Below, one piece after another: positions 40,124 through 48,966 of a DNA stretch of 64,000 nt. Below the pieces are notes generated by a model. The model saw nothing but the letters and a program-made list of their open reading frames with translations, ran no database searches and had not been told where the DNA came from. Both the position numbers and the translations under genes were made by a program. Position 1 is the first letter of the stretch; each line of letters opens with the position of its first letter. Location: assembly GCF_008329715.1 (NCBI RefSeq), contig NZ_VTSR01000007.1, forward strand, positions 496,001 to 560,000. The letters run 5' to 3'. The stretch is from Gimesia chilikensis (GTDB taxonomy: Bacteria > Planctomycetota > Planctomycetia > Planctomycetales > Planctomycetaceae).

Positions 40124-41374
40124 TTACGCCCGTCCCTTGAGCATGCCTTTCCAGTAAAGCAAGGGGAGAAAGTACTTTTTCAGAACCCACATGCTCCAGC
40201 GTTCCTTCGACTGATCGAAGGGAAAAGTTTCATGGGGATGTTTGTCGTAGTCGAATTCCGCCAGCACGAGTTTGCCATACCCGGTCACCAGCGGACACGA
40301 TGTATAACCATCGTACTTCGCCGTGAGCGGTTTGCCGGCGATGGCCGCTTTCAGGTTCTTGACTGCCACCGGCGCCTGTTTGCGAATCGCGGCTGCGGTT
40401 TTGGATGTCGGCAGATTACTGCTGTCTCCGAGAGCAAATACATTGGGATAACGGACGTGCTGCAGCGAGTACTTATCGACATCCACCCAGCCCTTTTCGT
40501 CAGCGAGGGGGCTCTGAGCAATGAACGCAGGTGGCCCCATCGGGGGTGTCACATGAATCATGTCGTACGCAATCGTGGTCTCTTCGCCGGTCTCCGTATG
40601 CTGGAAGATTGCTTCTTTCGTCTCAGCACTGATGGCAACCAGCTTCTGATTGAAGTGGGTCTCGATATTTTTGCGCTCGATCACTTTTTCCAGCGTTTTT
40701 CGATACTTTTCGACGGCAAAGATCGTACTGCTGCCGGAAGCGAAGATGATCTGCGTTTTATCGCGTACTCCTGATTTACGGAAATAGTCATCCGCGAGAT
40801 AACAGATCTTCTGCGGCGCGCCACCGCACTTGATGCCTGTTTCGGGCTGAGTGAAGATCGCGGTTCCCCCTTTGAAATCGCGGATATTCTCCCAGGTACT
40901 GCCTACCGACTCAAACGAGTAGTTGCTGCAGACGCCCTCTTTACCGAGCGCATCTTTGAGCCCGGTGATCGCATCCCACTTGATACCGATGCCTGCACTG
41001 ACCACGAGGAAATCGTATTCAATGGTCTGTCCATCACGGGTTTTCAGGCGGTTCCGCTCCGGTTCGAACGCAACGACGGCATCTTTAATCCATTTCGCTT
41101 TGGGAGGAATCACGGAGGCCTCGGTACGTCGCGTGTTTTCCTTACGAAAAGCCCCGCCACCGACCAGGGTCCAGGCCGGCTGGTAATAGTGATTCTCCGA
41201 CGGGTCAATAATGGCCACGTCATAATCACTGAGCCAGCCTTTGGTCAATTTCGCAGCGACCGTAATGCCCGCGCTCCCACCGCCGACAATTACAACCTGG
41301 TGATGCACGACTTTCTCGGAGGGCGGCTGCACCTGTGCCTGATTCTCTGTTTCTGCAATCACATCGGAAATCAT
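40124..41374 (-). CDS. sqr: Sulfide:quinone oxidoreductase, mitochondrial-like type
   Basis: The 416-residue flavoprotein has an FAD-binding start (VVIVGGGSAGITVAAKL), YQPAWTLVGGG, and the second nucleotide region IIFASGSS. The redox cysteines fit the human-type SQR: one in TGIKCGGAPQKICYLADDY and one in YDGYTSCPLVTGYGKLVLAEF. The tail (FPFDQSKERWSMWVLKKYFLPLLYW) is an amphipathic membrane anchor also like the eukaryotic enzyme. SQR passes electrons from sulfide to quinone at the membrane and makes persulfide. It lies four bases downstream of the small membrane-protein gene and is probably co-transcribed with the dioxygenase gene. The lack of signal peptide fits cytoplasmic-side attachment. 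Confidence 0.92.
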   Translation of the reverse strand: MISDVIAETENQAQVQPPSEKVVHHQVVIVGGGSAGITVAAKLTKGWLSDYDVAIIDPSENHYYQPAWTLVGGGAFRKENTRRTEASVIPPKAKWIKDAVVAFEPERNRLKTRDGQTIEYDFLVVSAGIGIKWDAITGLKDALGKEGVCSNYSFESVGSTWENIRDFKGGTAIFTQPETGIKCGGAPQKICYLADDYFRKSGVRDKTQIIFASGSSTIFAVEKYRKTLEKVIERKNIETHFNQKLVAISAETKEAIFQHTETGEETTIAYDMIHVTPPMGPPAFIAQSPLADEKGWVDVDKYSLQHVRYPNVFALGDSSNLPTSKTAAAIRKQAPVAVKNLKAAIAGKPLTAKYDGYTSCPLVTGYGKLVLAEFDYDKHPHETFPFDQSKERWSMWVLKKYFLPLLYWKGMLKGRA

Positions 41375-41378
41375 ATTT

Positions 41379-41582
41379 TCATTCTCCCTGTTCTGGATGT
41401 CGGGACACCGCTTGTGGCTCTCGACGGTCAGTGGCTTCGGTTTTCACTGGCTGAGGACAAGGCTGGGGATTCAATCCACACAGGCCACTCAGACAGGTCT
41501 GCATTCCCATTCGGGGCAGGATCCAGAGATTCAAGATGAACCAGAGGGCCAGCACCGCGAGTAAAACGACGAGGTCAGTCAT
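41379..41582 (-). CDS. Small Cys-containing membrane protein of the sulfur cluster
   Basis: This 67-residue protein begins MTDLVVLLAVLALWFILNLWILPRMG, a single transmembrane segment. CLSGLCGLNPQPCPQP follows (three cysteines), and then a charged tail. Its ATG overlaps the stop codon of the upstream dioxygenase gene as ATGA, so it is translationally coupled. A four-base gap leads to sqr. The position suggests a partner of SQR or a membrane anchor or sulfur carrier, but the family is not one I can name. An in-frame ATG at 41675 lies inside the upstream gene and is rejected. Confidence 0.75.
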   Translation of the reverse strand: MTDLVVLLAVLALWFILNLWILPRMGMQTCLSGLCGLNPQPCPQPVKTEATDRREPQAVSRHPEQGE

Positions 41583-43045
41583 GATTGTTTCTCCAGAGAA
41601 CAGGCTGCAGCGGAACTTGTAGAACAACTGATGGGGCCGGAACTGCCGGTAGTGGGCAGTCCCGCGGTTTCCCATGCCTGGTAGCCACCAGCCAGGTTGG
41701 TGACGTCAATACCAGCCGCCTGCAATAGACTGGCCGCAATTGCAGAGCGAGCCCCACTACGGCATTGCACGACCACTGGCTGATGGCATTCCAGGGTAGA
41801 AATCATGTCAGGAAAATGTCCGAGGAAACGGTGTTCGGCCTGAGGAACATGTCCCTGGTTCCATTCCGAGTCGGCACGGACATCAAACAGCGTTACCTCA
41901 CCAGACTCGATCTGGGGCGCCAGTTCGGCTGGCGTTTTCACGGGATAGTGTTCCGTCGCCCGACCGGACTGGATCTCTCCACTCCGTTCGAACCAGCCTG
42001 AGACCCGATCGATGCCGATCTTGTGCAATACGCGATAGGCTTCCGGCAGGTCGGCAGCGTCTGCGATCAGATAGACCGGCTGATCGTAGTCGACGAGCCA
42101 GCCCGCCCAGGCTGCCAGCATCGACAGCGGAATATTGATTGTGCCCGGCACATGTGCTGTCGCGAATTCACTGGAAGGAGACAGGTCGATCACGGTGGCA
42201 GAGGAACTGACCAGCGACTCCTGTAATGCCGGAAGCGGTTTGGGCAGCGTGACCTTGCCGAGCACCAGCGGACCTTCTTTATTCACGCGTTTCATCACCG
42301 CAAAGTAGCGGGGCGCTTCGGGCTGATCGGACAGGATGTAGTTCACGAATTCGGTTTCGTCTGCATACTGCAGCGCCGGATTGAAACGTTTTTCATAACC
42401 AACGGTGGAAGACGGAATCGCTCCAAGTCCCTTGCCGCAGGCACTACCCGCACCATGGGCCGGCCAGACCTGCAGATAGTCGGGTAATTCTTTAAAACGC
42501 TGGGCCGAATGATAGAGCTGCTTCGCTCCGACTTCGGCACTTCCCTGAACGCCGGCAGCAGCTTCCAGCAGGTCCGGACGTCCAATCGAACCGACGAATA
42601 CGAAATCTCCCGTGAAGATTCCCATCGGCTCATTGGCACCGCCGCCCTGGTCGGTCAACAGGAAGGAGATACTTTCCGGTGTATGACCGGGAGTGTGCAG
42701 GACGTCAAAACGAATGTTCCCGACCTGGAAAGTATCTCCTTCTTTCAACAACTGTGCCTCGTACTGGTCCGCATATTCGTACTTCCATTCTGCAGGACCT
42801 TCATCGGAAACGTACAGCTTCGCTCCCACGCGATCCGCCAGTTCCCGGGCGCCGGAAACGTAATCGGCGTGGATATGGGTTTCAGCCACCCCGGTCAGTT
42901 TGACACCTTCACGCTGTGCCATCTCGAGGTATTGTTCGATGTCACGTCCCGGATCGACTACGATGGCTTCTTTGGTTTTCTGACAGCCCACCAGATACGA
43001 TGCATGGGCCAGTTTCTGATCGTAAAAGTATTTCAATAACATCAT
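41579..43045 (-). CDS. Persulfide dioxygenase fused to two rhodanese domains (CstB-like)
   Basis: The 488-residue protein has an N-terminal metallo-beta-lactamase fold (about 1-240). It keeps the ETHE1-type iron ligands: THIHAD, HTPGHTPES and FTGDFVFVGSIGRPDL, with GHG-like AHGAGS. A rhodanese fold follows at about 260-360, where the catalytic Cys loop is replaced (VYLIADAADLPEA), so it is a pseudo-rhodanese. A second rhodanese at about 370-470 keeps an intact CRSGAR loop. This three-domain order is that of CstB in Staphylococcus, which turns persulfide into sulfite and thiosulfate. The start overlaps the stop of tauE by four bases (ATGA). Confidence 0.92.
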   Translation of the reverse strand: MMLLKYFYDQKLAHASYLVGCQKTKEAIVVDPGRDIEQYLEMAQREGVKLTGVAETHIHADYVSGARELADRVGAKLYVSDEGPAEWKYEYADQYEAQLLKEGDTFQVGNIRFDVLHTPGHTPESISFLLTDQGGGANEPMGIFTGDFVFVGSIGRPDLLEAAAGVQGSAEVGAKQLYHSAQRFKELPDYLQVWPAHGAGSACGKGLGAIPSSTVGYEKRFNPALQYADETEFVNYILSDQPEAPRYFAVMKRVNKEGPLVLGKVTLPKPLPALQESLVSSSATVIDLSPSSEFATAHVPGTINIPLSMLAAWAGWLVDYDQPVYLIADAADLPEAYRVLHKIGIDRVSGWFERSGEIQSGRATEHYPVKTPAELAPQIESGEVTLFDVRADSEWNQGHVPQAEHRFLGHFPDMISTLECHQPVVVQCRSGARSAIAASLLQAAGIDVTNLAGGYQAWETAGLPTTGSSGPISCSTSSAAACSLEKQS

Positions 43046-43923
43046 TCATCTCCCTGATGCTGAAAGGTGGAATTTTTGTGGTGAGAAGGCAGCAGCACAT
43101 AGTTGTTGCCAGTTGTCATGCGTGCCTGCCGAGCGGCTGCAGGTACCAGTTTGCTGCCTTCATGGACGATGACGAACCCGCCGAGCAGAATCAGAAACCC
43201 TGCAAAGACGGTCTTCAAGACATGTTGATTCAGGTGGGCATTTAATTTGTGGCCCACGACACTGCCAACGATGCCGATCAAGGTGAAGACGAGAATTGTC
43301 TGCCAGTTGACGGACATCTGGTGTGAGACCAGAAAGTGTTCGTACTTGACGAAGCCGACGGTGGCGTTGATCACGATGATGACCAGGCTCGTACCAATCG
43401 CTTTTCGCATGGGTAATTTGCCCAGAATGACCAGTGCGGGAACAATCAGAAAGCCGCCCCCCACTCCTACGAAGCCGGTCAGCATTCCGACGCCGATTCC
43501 TTCCGCCGCCATTTTCCAGCGGGGGGACTGCTGCGCGGAGGGTTCAAGAGATTCGTGGGCTCCCTCCGGTCCGCGCGCTCTGCGAAACATCACGAAGGCG
43601 GCAGCCAGCAGGATGGTGCCAAAGACTACCAGCTGCAACGCCTCCGTGGCCAGACCTCCCAGCCAGGCCCCAGCGAGGGTTCCCAGCATGCCGGGAAGTC
43701 CGAAGAAGACCACACTTCGCCAGTCGATTAATTTCGAACTGGCATAAGGTATTGCAGCGGCGATGGAGATCATTCCCACGATCGCCATGGATTCGGCAAT
43801 GGATTCCTTGGTGCCATGTCCTACGAGATAGACTAAGATGGGCACCGTAATCGCCGACCCGCCCGAACCGAGCAGCCCCAGTGTCAGGCCAATCAGCAGT
43901 GAACCAATCAGAATGTATGCCAT
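43042..43923 (-). CDS. tauE: TauE/SafE-family sulfite exporter
   Basis: The 293-residue membrane protein has about eight hydrophobic segments in the two-repeat TauE/SafE arrangement. The repeat signatures are GLLGSGGSAITVPILVYL and GFVGVGGGFLIVPALVIL. ATG 43923 has GGGAGAG upstream, and an ORF start at 44028 lacks one. It is the first gene of the sulfur cluster and should export sulfite or a related anion made by the dioxygenase, as in staphylococcal cst operons. The C-terminal 45 residues are hydrophilic. The stop overlaps the next start, so translation of the two proteins is coupled. Confidence 0.9.
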   Translation of the reverse strand: MAYILIGSLLIGLTLGLLGSGGSAITVPILVYLVGHGTKESIAESMAIVGMISIAAAIPYASSKLIDWRSVVFFGLPGMLGTLAGAWLGGLATEALQLVVFGTILLAAAFVMFRRARGPEGAHESLEPSAQQSPRWKMAAEGIGVGMLTGFVGVGGGFLIVPALVILGKLPMRKAIGTSLVIIVINATVGFVKYEHFLVSHQMSVNWQTILVFTLIGIVGSVVGHKLNAHLNQHVLKTVFAGFLILLGGFVIVHEGSKLVPAAARQARMTTGNNYVLLPSHHKNSTFQHQGDE

Positions 43924-44013
43924 GATGCTCTCCCAGCAGATTCCATGCAGACTGGCCTGCGGGAGTTTCATTCCCTGATTCAAACAGCGGCCAGTCCGAT
44001 GAATCACATACAC

Positions 44014-44041
44014 ATTATATCGGAACATCGCGACATATCAA
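44014..44041 (-). promoter_or_regulatory. Sigma70-like promoter of the sulfur cluster
   Basis: On the minus strand TTGATA (44041-44036) and TATAAT (44019-44014) are 16 bases apart. The start should fall about 85 bases before the tauE ATG. The palindrome CAATATTG at 44039-44046 overlaps the -35, and a nearby imperfect repeat (AATAT...ATATT, about 44040-44067) could also be an operator. No regulator gene is adjacent. Confidence 0.65.
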
Positions 44042-44300
44042 TATTGTTATTCTGAAACAGCGATATTTAGCGAGGTAATATTTCCTGAGCCACCGGAATC
44101 TTCAGCTGATCGAGGTGGGAGAGATACGTGCTGTTGCCAGTGGCGCGAAAGCAGGGCCCCTAAAGTACTAATAAATAGACACTTATGGATCATGGGCTGG
44201 TTTTCGTTCCGTATCTCGGCGGCCTGTTACCCGAGGCACACATTCAAAGAAGCCCGGCTGCAACAGACAAGTAGACCGAACTGGACACTTACCGAGGTCT

Positions 44301-44316
44301 GTTTCTCGAGAGAAAC
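44301..44316. promoter_or_regulatory. Dyad abutting the PSD1 promoter
   Basis: GTTTCTC and GAGAAAC form 7-bp arms around two bases (GA). The repeat ends two bases before the predicted -35 at 44319, the usual place for a regulator site. Confidence 0.5.
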
Positions 44317-44318
44317 TG

Positions 44319-44347
44319 TTGGAACGATTCGGGCAGCATGGTATAGT
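44319..44347 (+). promoter_or_regulatory. Sigma70-like promoter of the first PSD1/DUF1501 unit
   Basis: TTGGAA at 44319-44324 and TATAGT at 44342-44347 are separated by 17 bases. The ATG follows at 44403, about 50 bases after the expected start. Confidence 0.55.
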
Positions 44348-44402
44348 GGAGCTTTCCTTCCTGATGACCTAAGTCGTTTCACCACAACAAGACAGGTATT
44401 CC

Positions 44403-47399
44403 ATGGCACTCCGACGGTCCCCCCTGCTCTTTCTATTGTTCTGGCTGAGTCTCGCCTCGACCGATCTGGCTGCGCAGGACCGTCCCCTCGACTTTAAAAC
44501 CGACATTGCCCCGCTGTTCGCCGACCACTGTGTCCGCTGCCATTCACCCGACAATACCAAAGGGGGCGTGTCGCTGGCGGGCGTTCAGGATCTGCTGGAC
44601 AACGGCTATTTGACTCCCGGGAAACCAGACGAGAGCTATCTGCTGGAACTGGTCACCTCCCAGGAGGGGAAACCGCCGGCCATGCCTCAGGAAGCGTCCC
44701 CGCTGTCAGACAAACAGGTCGCGCTGCTCACCCGCTGGATAAGTGAAGGCGCAGTCTGGCCCAAAGATGTGGTGGTCAAACAGAAATCCAAGGCCGATAC
44801 CAGCTGGTGGTCGCTGCAGCCTTTGAAAGCAGATTTTACCACGTTCAAACCGGCTTCAGCTGAACGGGGACTGACCATCGATGATTTCATCCGTCAGAAA
44901 CTGACTAAACAACAGCTGACATTGAGCCCCGCTGCTGATCGCCGTACGCTGATCCGCCGTCTGGCCTTTGATCTGCATGGGCTCCCCCCGGACCCGGCCG
45001 CTGTGGAAGCGTTTGTTAATGATCCCGATCCACGGGCCTATGAGAAGCTGGTCGATCGCATGCTGGCTTCGCCCCGATATGGGGAACGCATGGCACAGCA
45101 CTGGCTCGACCTGGCACATTACGCGGACACGCATGGCTTTGAGCGGGATAAACGCCGCGACAATGCCTGGCGTTACCGGGACTATGTAATTGCTGCCTTC
45201 AATGCGGACAAACCGTATGCTCGTTTTCTGCAGGAACAGATCGCCGGCGATGTGCTCTGGCCCAATGACGAACAGGCCACCATCGCCACCGGCTTCCTGG
45301 CCGCGGGTCCTTGGGACTTTGTGGGGCAGGTCGAAACCAAAAGCGATGTTCTGCGGCGCTCCGCCCGTTCGCTGGACCTGGATGATATGGCGACGCAGGT
45401 CATGACGGCCTGCATGGGGATCACCATTAACTGTGCCCGCTGTCACGATCACAAGCTGGATCCGATTACACAGAAAGAGTACTACCAGTTGCGGGCGGTC
45501 TTCGCGGGAGTCAAACGAGCCGAACGCGTCGTCAGCCAATCCGCAATCAAGGAATATGAGAGCAGAAAACAGGAGTTGACGTCTCAGCTCAATGAGATTG
45601 ACTATCGGATCAGCAAACTGGAAGGGACCGGGCTGGATCTGGCGGACATCGTCGGTGGAGGCAATGGTCTGGGAACGGGTGCCTTTCGCCAGGGGATCGA
45701 CGCCCGCACCGCGAAAGTCCAGACCCGCGACTTCGGTGCATTAGGCAATGTGCAGACCAACCGGTTTGTCGCATCAGCGTTCGATTTCGTCGATGGCGTC
45801 TTCATCCCCGACGGGCAGGCAGGGAACGCGAATATCATTGTGAGCTCTACCGGGACGACGATTACAGGTCTCCCCCAGACCTCGGGCAAAGCCTGGGACA
45901 TGATCCGCAACGGCCCGGTCGCCAGCCAGCATTCTCCCGAACTGGACGGAATCGACTTTACCGCAGCAGGACACAGCCTGCTGGGCCTGCATGCGAATTC
46001 CGGGATCACCTTTGACCTGCAGAAAATACGCCAGTCCACGCAACTGGCTGAGCTGAAATTCACAGCGAAACTGGGTTACTTCGGTGCCAGCGGTCCGTTT
46101 CAGGCGGATGTGCGGGTCTTTGTCGATGGGGAAGAAGTCGCGAAGTATACGCAACTCAAACGGGAAGCGGGCCTGCAGCAGCTTGACATCGACCTGCCCT
46201 CCTCAGCCCGCTTCCTGACACTGATCGCAACCGATGGCGGCAACGGCTACAGCCATGATCAGGTCGGTTTTGGTGATCCCCGCCTGGTCTCAGCGGTGGC
46301 CCGCAAAATGGAACCGGCGGAGAAACAGGAACTGGCCCAACTCCAGGATCAGCGGAAGCAGGTGGCATCCCGGTTGAAGTCACTGGGTTCCCCGCCCCGA
46401 TTCTATGGCATCGTCAAAAATGAGAAAATGCCGGAAGTGCATCTGCTGGTGCGTGGGAATCCTGAAGCACCTGCTGAAGAAGTATTGGCTCCCGCTGCCC
46501 TCGCTTCACTACAGATGCTGGAGCCTGAACTGGGATCAACCGAGAGCAGTCAAGGCGAACGCCGCGCCGCACTGGCGGAGTGGATTACGCATCCCGACAA
46601 TCCCCTGACTAAGCGGGTGATTGTGAATCGACTCTGGCTCTGGCACTTTGGTCAGGGCATTGTGAAAACGCCGAGTGACTTCGGTTATGGCGGGGGACGT
46701 CCTTCTCATCCGGAACTGCTCGACTGGCTGGCAGGCGAACTGCAGCGACAGAACGGTTCTTTAAAAGCGATGCAGCGGCTGATACTGTTAAGCGACACCT
46801 ATCGACAGCAGTCGCGGGCGGAAGCCGATCAGCGTGGTTACAAAGTGGATGCAGACAACCGTCTGCTCTGGCATCAGAACCCGCGACGCAGAGAAGCCGA
46901 AGCGATTCGCGATGCGGTGCTGTTTGTGAGTGGCAAGCTGAATCCGCAACGGGGTGGTCCCGGATTTGAAGATTTTCAATACCAGGACGCATACGCGCCG
47001 ATCTACACGTATGTGACTGCGGACAAACCTGAATTGTGGCGACGCAGCATCTACCGTTATCGGGTACGGACCACACCCAACCGGTTTCTGACCACTCTCG
47101 ACTGCCCCGATCCGGCAAACCTCACGGCCCGCAGATTGACCACGACCACGCCGCTGCAGTCACTGGCGTTGTATAACAATGATTTCATGTTAAGGCAGGC
47201 CCGCTATTTCGCCGAACGGATCAAAGAGGAAGCGGGTTTAAAAAGTGACGATCAGGTACAGCGGGCCTTCCAGCTGGCGCTCGGACGAAAGCCGACCACG
47301 CAGGAAGCCATGCTGGCCAGTGAGTTCGTTACCCAACAGGACCTGTTTGCCCTCTGTCGCTCCCTCTTGAATTCGAATGAGTTTGTCTATGTCGATTAA
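44403..47399 (+). CDS. PSD1 protein: cytochrome c, DUF1549 and DUF1553
   Basis: The 998-residue product has a signal peptide (MALRRSPLLFLLFWLSLASTDLAAQ). One planctomycete-type cytochrome domain follows, with haem site CVRCH near residue 43 and SPDNTKGGVSL. DUF1549 spans about 150-400 and includes RRLAFDLHGLPPDP, YGERMAQHWLDLAHYADTHG and a second haem-like CARCHDHK site. A middle region (about 430-620) looks like a beta-sandwich. DUF1553 occupies about 720-990 (NPLTKRVIVNRLWLWHFGQGIV, RRREAEAIRDAVL, RRSIYRYRVRTTP). Such proteins are thought to work in the periplasm with a DUF1501 partner, here overlapping by 11 bases. The substrate is not known. Confidence 0.9.
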   Translation: MALRRSPLLFLLFWLSLASTDLAAQDRPLDFKTDIAPLFADHCVRCHSPDNTKGGVSLAGVQDLLDNGYLTPGKPDESYLLELVTSQEGKPPAMPQEASPLSDKQVALLTRWISEGAVWPKDVVVKQKSKADTSWWSLQPLKADFTTFKPASAERGLTIDDFIRQKLTKQQLTLSPAADRRTLIRRLAFDLHGLPPDPAAVEAFVNDPDPRAYEKLVDRMLASPRYGERMAQHWLDLAHYADTHGFERDKRRDNAWRYRDYVIAAFNADKPYARFLQEQIAGDVLWPNDEQATIATGFLAAGPWDFVGQVETKSDVLRRSARSLDLDDMATQVMTACMGITINCARCHDHKLDPITQKEYYQLRAVFAGVKRAERVVSQSAIKEYESRKQELTSQLNEIDYRISKLEGTGLDLADIVGGGNGLGTGAFRQGIDARTAKVQTRDFGALGNVQTNRFVASAFDFVDGVFIPDGQAGNANIIVSSTGTTITGLPQTSGKAWDMIRNGPVASQHSPELDGIDFTAAGHSLLGLHANSGITFDLQKIRQSTQLAELKFTAKLGYFGASGPFQADVRVFVDGEEVAKYTQLKREAGLQQLDIDLPSSARFLTLIATDGGNGYSHDQVGFGDPRLVSAVARKMEPAEKQELAQLQDQRKQVASRLKSLGSPPRFYGIVKNEKMPEVHLLVRGNPEAPAEEVLAPAALASLQMLEPELGSTESSQGERRAALAEWITHPDNPLTKRVIVNRLWLWHFGQGIVKTPSDFGYGGGRPSHPELLDWLAGELQRQNGSLKAMQRLILLSDTYRQQSRAEADQRGYKVDADNRLLWHQNPRRREAEAIRDAVLFVSGKLNPQRGGPGFEDFQYQDAYAPIYTYVTADKPELWRRSIYRYRVRTTPNRFLTTLDCPDPANLTARRLTTTTPLQSLALYNNDFMLRQARYFAERIKEEAGLKSDDQVQRAFQLALGRKPTTQEAMLASEFVTQQDLFALCRSLLNSNEFVYVD

Positions 47400-48861
47400 A
47401 CCACAACAGAAAGAGCCGCTTCCGCAGCAGACAGAAGTGTCAGCAGCCGCGCCGCTGTTCTCGCGCCGTCAGTTTCTGCAGACGGCGGGAGGCGGCTTCA
47501 GCGGCATGGCCTTAATGGCGATGCTGTCCGGAGAAACGAAGGCTGAACCGCACTATCCTGCCAAGGCAAAACGCGTGATTCAGATTTTCTGTCCGGGCGG
47601 AATGAGCCATGTCGACACTTTCGATTTTAAACCGGCGCTGGAGAAACGGGCGGGACAGCCCTTTGATCCGGACGGCAAGCTGCAGTTCTTCGCGTCGAAA
47701 CCGGGTAACTGTCAGCCTGGTTTCTGGAAATTCAAACGGCATGGGGAATCGGACCTCTGGATGAGTGATCTGTTTCCCAAGCTGGCCAACTGCATCGACG
47801 ATATGTCGTTCATTTATTCCATGCACAGCAAAACGGCCCTGCATGGCCCCGCCTGTTTCATGATGAATACGGGATTCACGCTGCCCGGCTTTCCCAGCAT
47901 GGGAGCCTGGGTGACTTACGGTCTGGGCAGTGAAGCGGAAGATCTGCCCGCATTCGTCGTACTGCCCGATCCACGGGGACTGCCGCCCGGCGGCATCATC
48001 AACTGGGGCGCCGGATTTCTGCCCGCGGTGCACCAGGCGACGACACTCGATACATCTAATCCCCGGCAGCCGATTGCCGACCTCTTTCCTCCGGATGAAT
48101 TCGCAGCACAGACCAAACAGAGCGAACAGCCGGGACTCGACTTCCTCCAGAAACTGAATCGCCTGCATCAGCAACCCCGTTCCGGGAACAGTGAACTGGA
48201 TGCGCGAATCAAGGCGTATGAGATGGCAGCCCGCCTGCAGTTAAGTGCACCGGAGGTGACCGACCTCGCCTCTGAGACGACCGCGACCCGCGACCTGTAT
48301 GATGTGGATCATCCCGAAATCGGTCCCTTCGGACGACAGTGTCTGCTGGCGCGGAGACTGGCGGAACGGGGCGTGCGGTTCGTGCAGATTTACTGCGGTG
48401 CGGAGAACACAACCGCCAAGAAGATTCGTCCCAACTGGGACAGCCACGAAGACCTGGTCCGCGACCACGGATACTGGGGCGCGGTGCTCGATACCGGAGC
48501 CGCAGCGTTGCTGCAGGATCTGAAGCAGCGAGGCATGCTGGACGACACGCTCGTTATCTGTACTACCGAGTTTGGTCGACAACCCGCGGGTCAGGGGAAA
48601 CAGAGCAAGGGCCGCGACCATAACGCGGGTGCCTTTACGTCCTGGCTGGCGGGCGGGGGCATCAAAGGGGGCGTCGGTTATGGGGCCACCGATGAGCTGG
48701 GCTTCAAAGCGGTTGAATCGCCGGCGTACAGCTATGATCTGCACGCCACGGCCCTGCATCTTTTGGGGATCGATCACACGAAACTGACGTTTTATCATAA
48801 CGGAATCGAACGTCGCCTGACCGACGTGCATGGTCACGTCATTCAGGAACTGCTGTCCTGA
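47389..48861 (+). CDS. DUF1501 Tat-exported protein, partner of PSD1
   Basis: The 490-residue product has a Tat motif (SRRQFLQTAGGGFSG) near residues 25-40. DUF1501 landmarks follow: IFCPGGMSHVDTFDFKP, TALHGPACFMMNTGF, ARRLAERGVRFVQI, NWDSHEDLVRDH, VICTTEFGRQP and GRDHNAGAFTSWLAGGG. The start overlaps the PSD1 stop; 47389 is chosen over 47377, though neither has a strong ribosome site. The sulfatase-superfamily fold is inferred. It is probably translated with the upstream PSD1 and exported folded. The family is common in planctomycetes and its reaction is unknown. Confidence 0.9.
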   Translation: MSIKPQQKEPLPQQTEVSAAAPLFSRRQFLQTAGGGFSGMALMAMLSGETKAEPHYPAKAKRVIQIFCPGGMSHVDTFDFKPALEKRAGQPFDPDGKLQFFASKPGNCQPGFWKFKRHGESDLWMSDLFPKLANCIDDMSFIYSMHSKTALHGPACFMMNTGFTLPGFPSMGAWVTYGLGSEAEDLPAFVVLPDPRGLPPGGIINWGAGFLPAVHQATTLDTSNPRQPIADLFPPDEFAAQTKQSEQPGLDFLQKLNRLHQQPRSGNSELDARIKAYEMAARLQLSAPEVTDLASETTATRDLYDVDHPEIGPFGRQCLLARRLAERGVRFVQIYCGAENTTAKKIRPNWDSHEDLVRDHGYWGAVLDTGAAALLQDLKQRGMLDDTLVICTTEFGRQPAGQGKQSKGRDHNAGAFTSWLAGGGIKGGVGYGATDELGFKAVESPAYSYDLHATALHLLGIDHTKLTFYHNGIERRLTDVHGHVIQELLS

Positions 48862-48873
48862 TGTATTTTTGTC

Positions 48874-48902
48874 TTGAATGACCTGTTCTTTTGCAGTAGA
48901 AT
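48874..48902 (+). promoter_or_regulatory. Sigma70-like promoter of the second PSD1/DUF1501 unit
   Basis: TTGAAT at 48874-48879 and TAGAAT at 48897-48902 have a 17-base spacer. They lie in the 105-base gap before the second PSD1 gene, so this unit can be expressed separately from the first. Confidence 0.6.
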
Positions 48903-48966
48903 CTAAATATTATTAAGTAAATCGCCGCGCTTACCTGAAACCTCACTCCCACCTGCCTGCATCAAT

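Larger units (their letters stand above)
43924..44402. other. Divergent promoter region, sulfur cluster and PSD1 locus
   Basis: This 479-base gap contains a minus-strand promoter at 44014-44041 beside a CAATATTG palindrome, and a plus-strand promoter at 44319-44347 preceded by a 16-base dyad. No gene or RNA was recognised between them. Confidence 0.6.
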
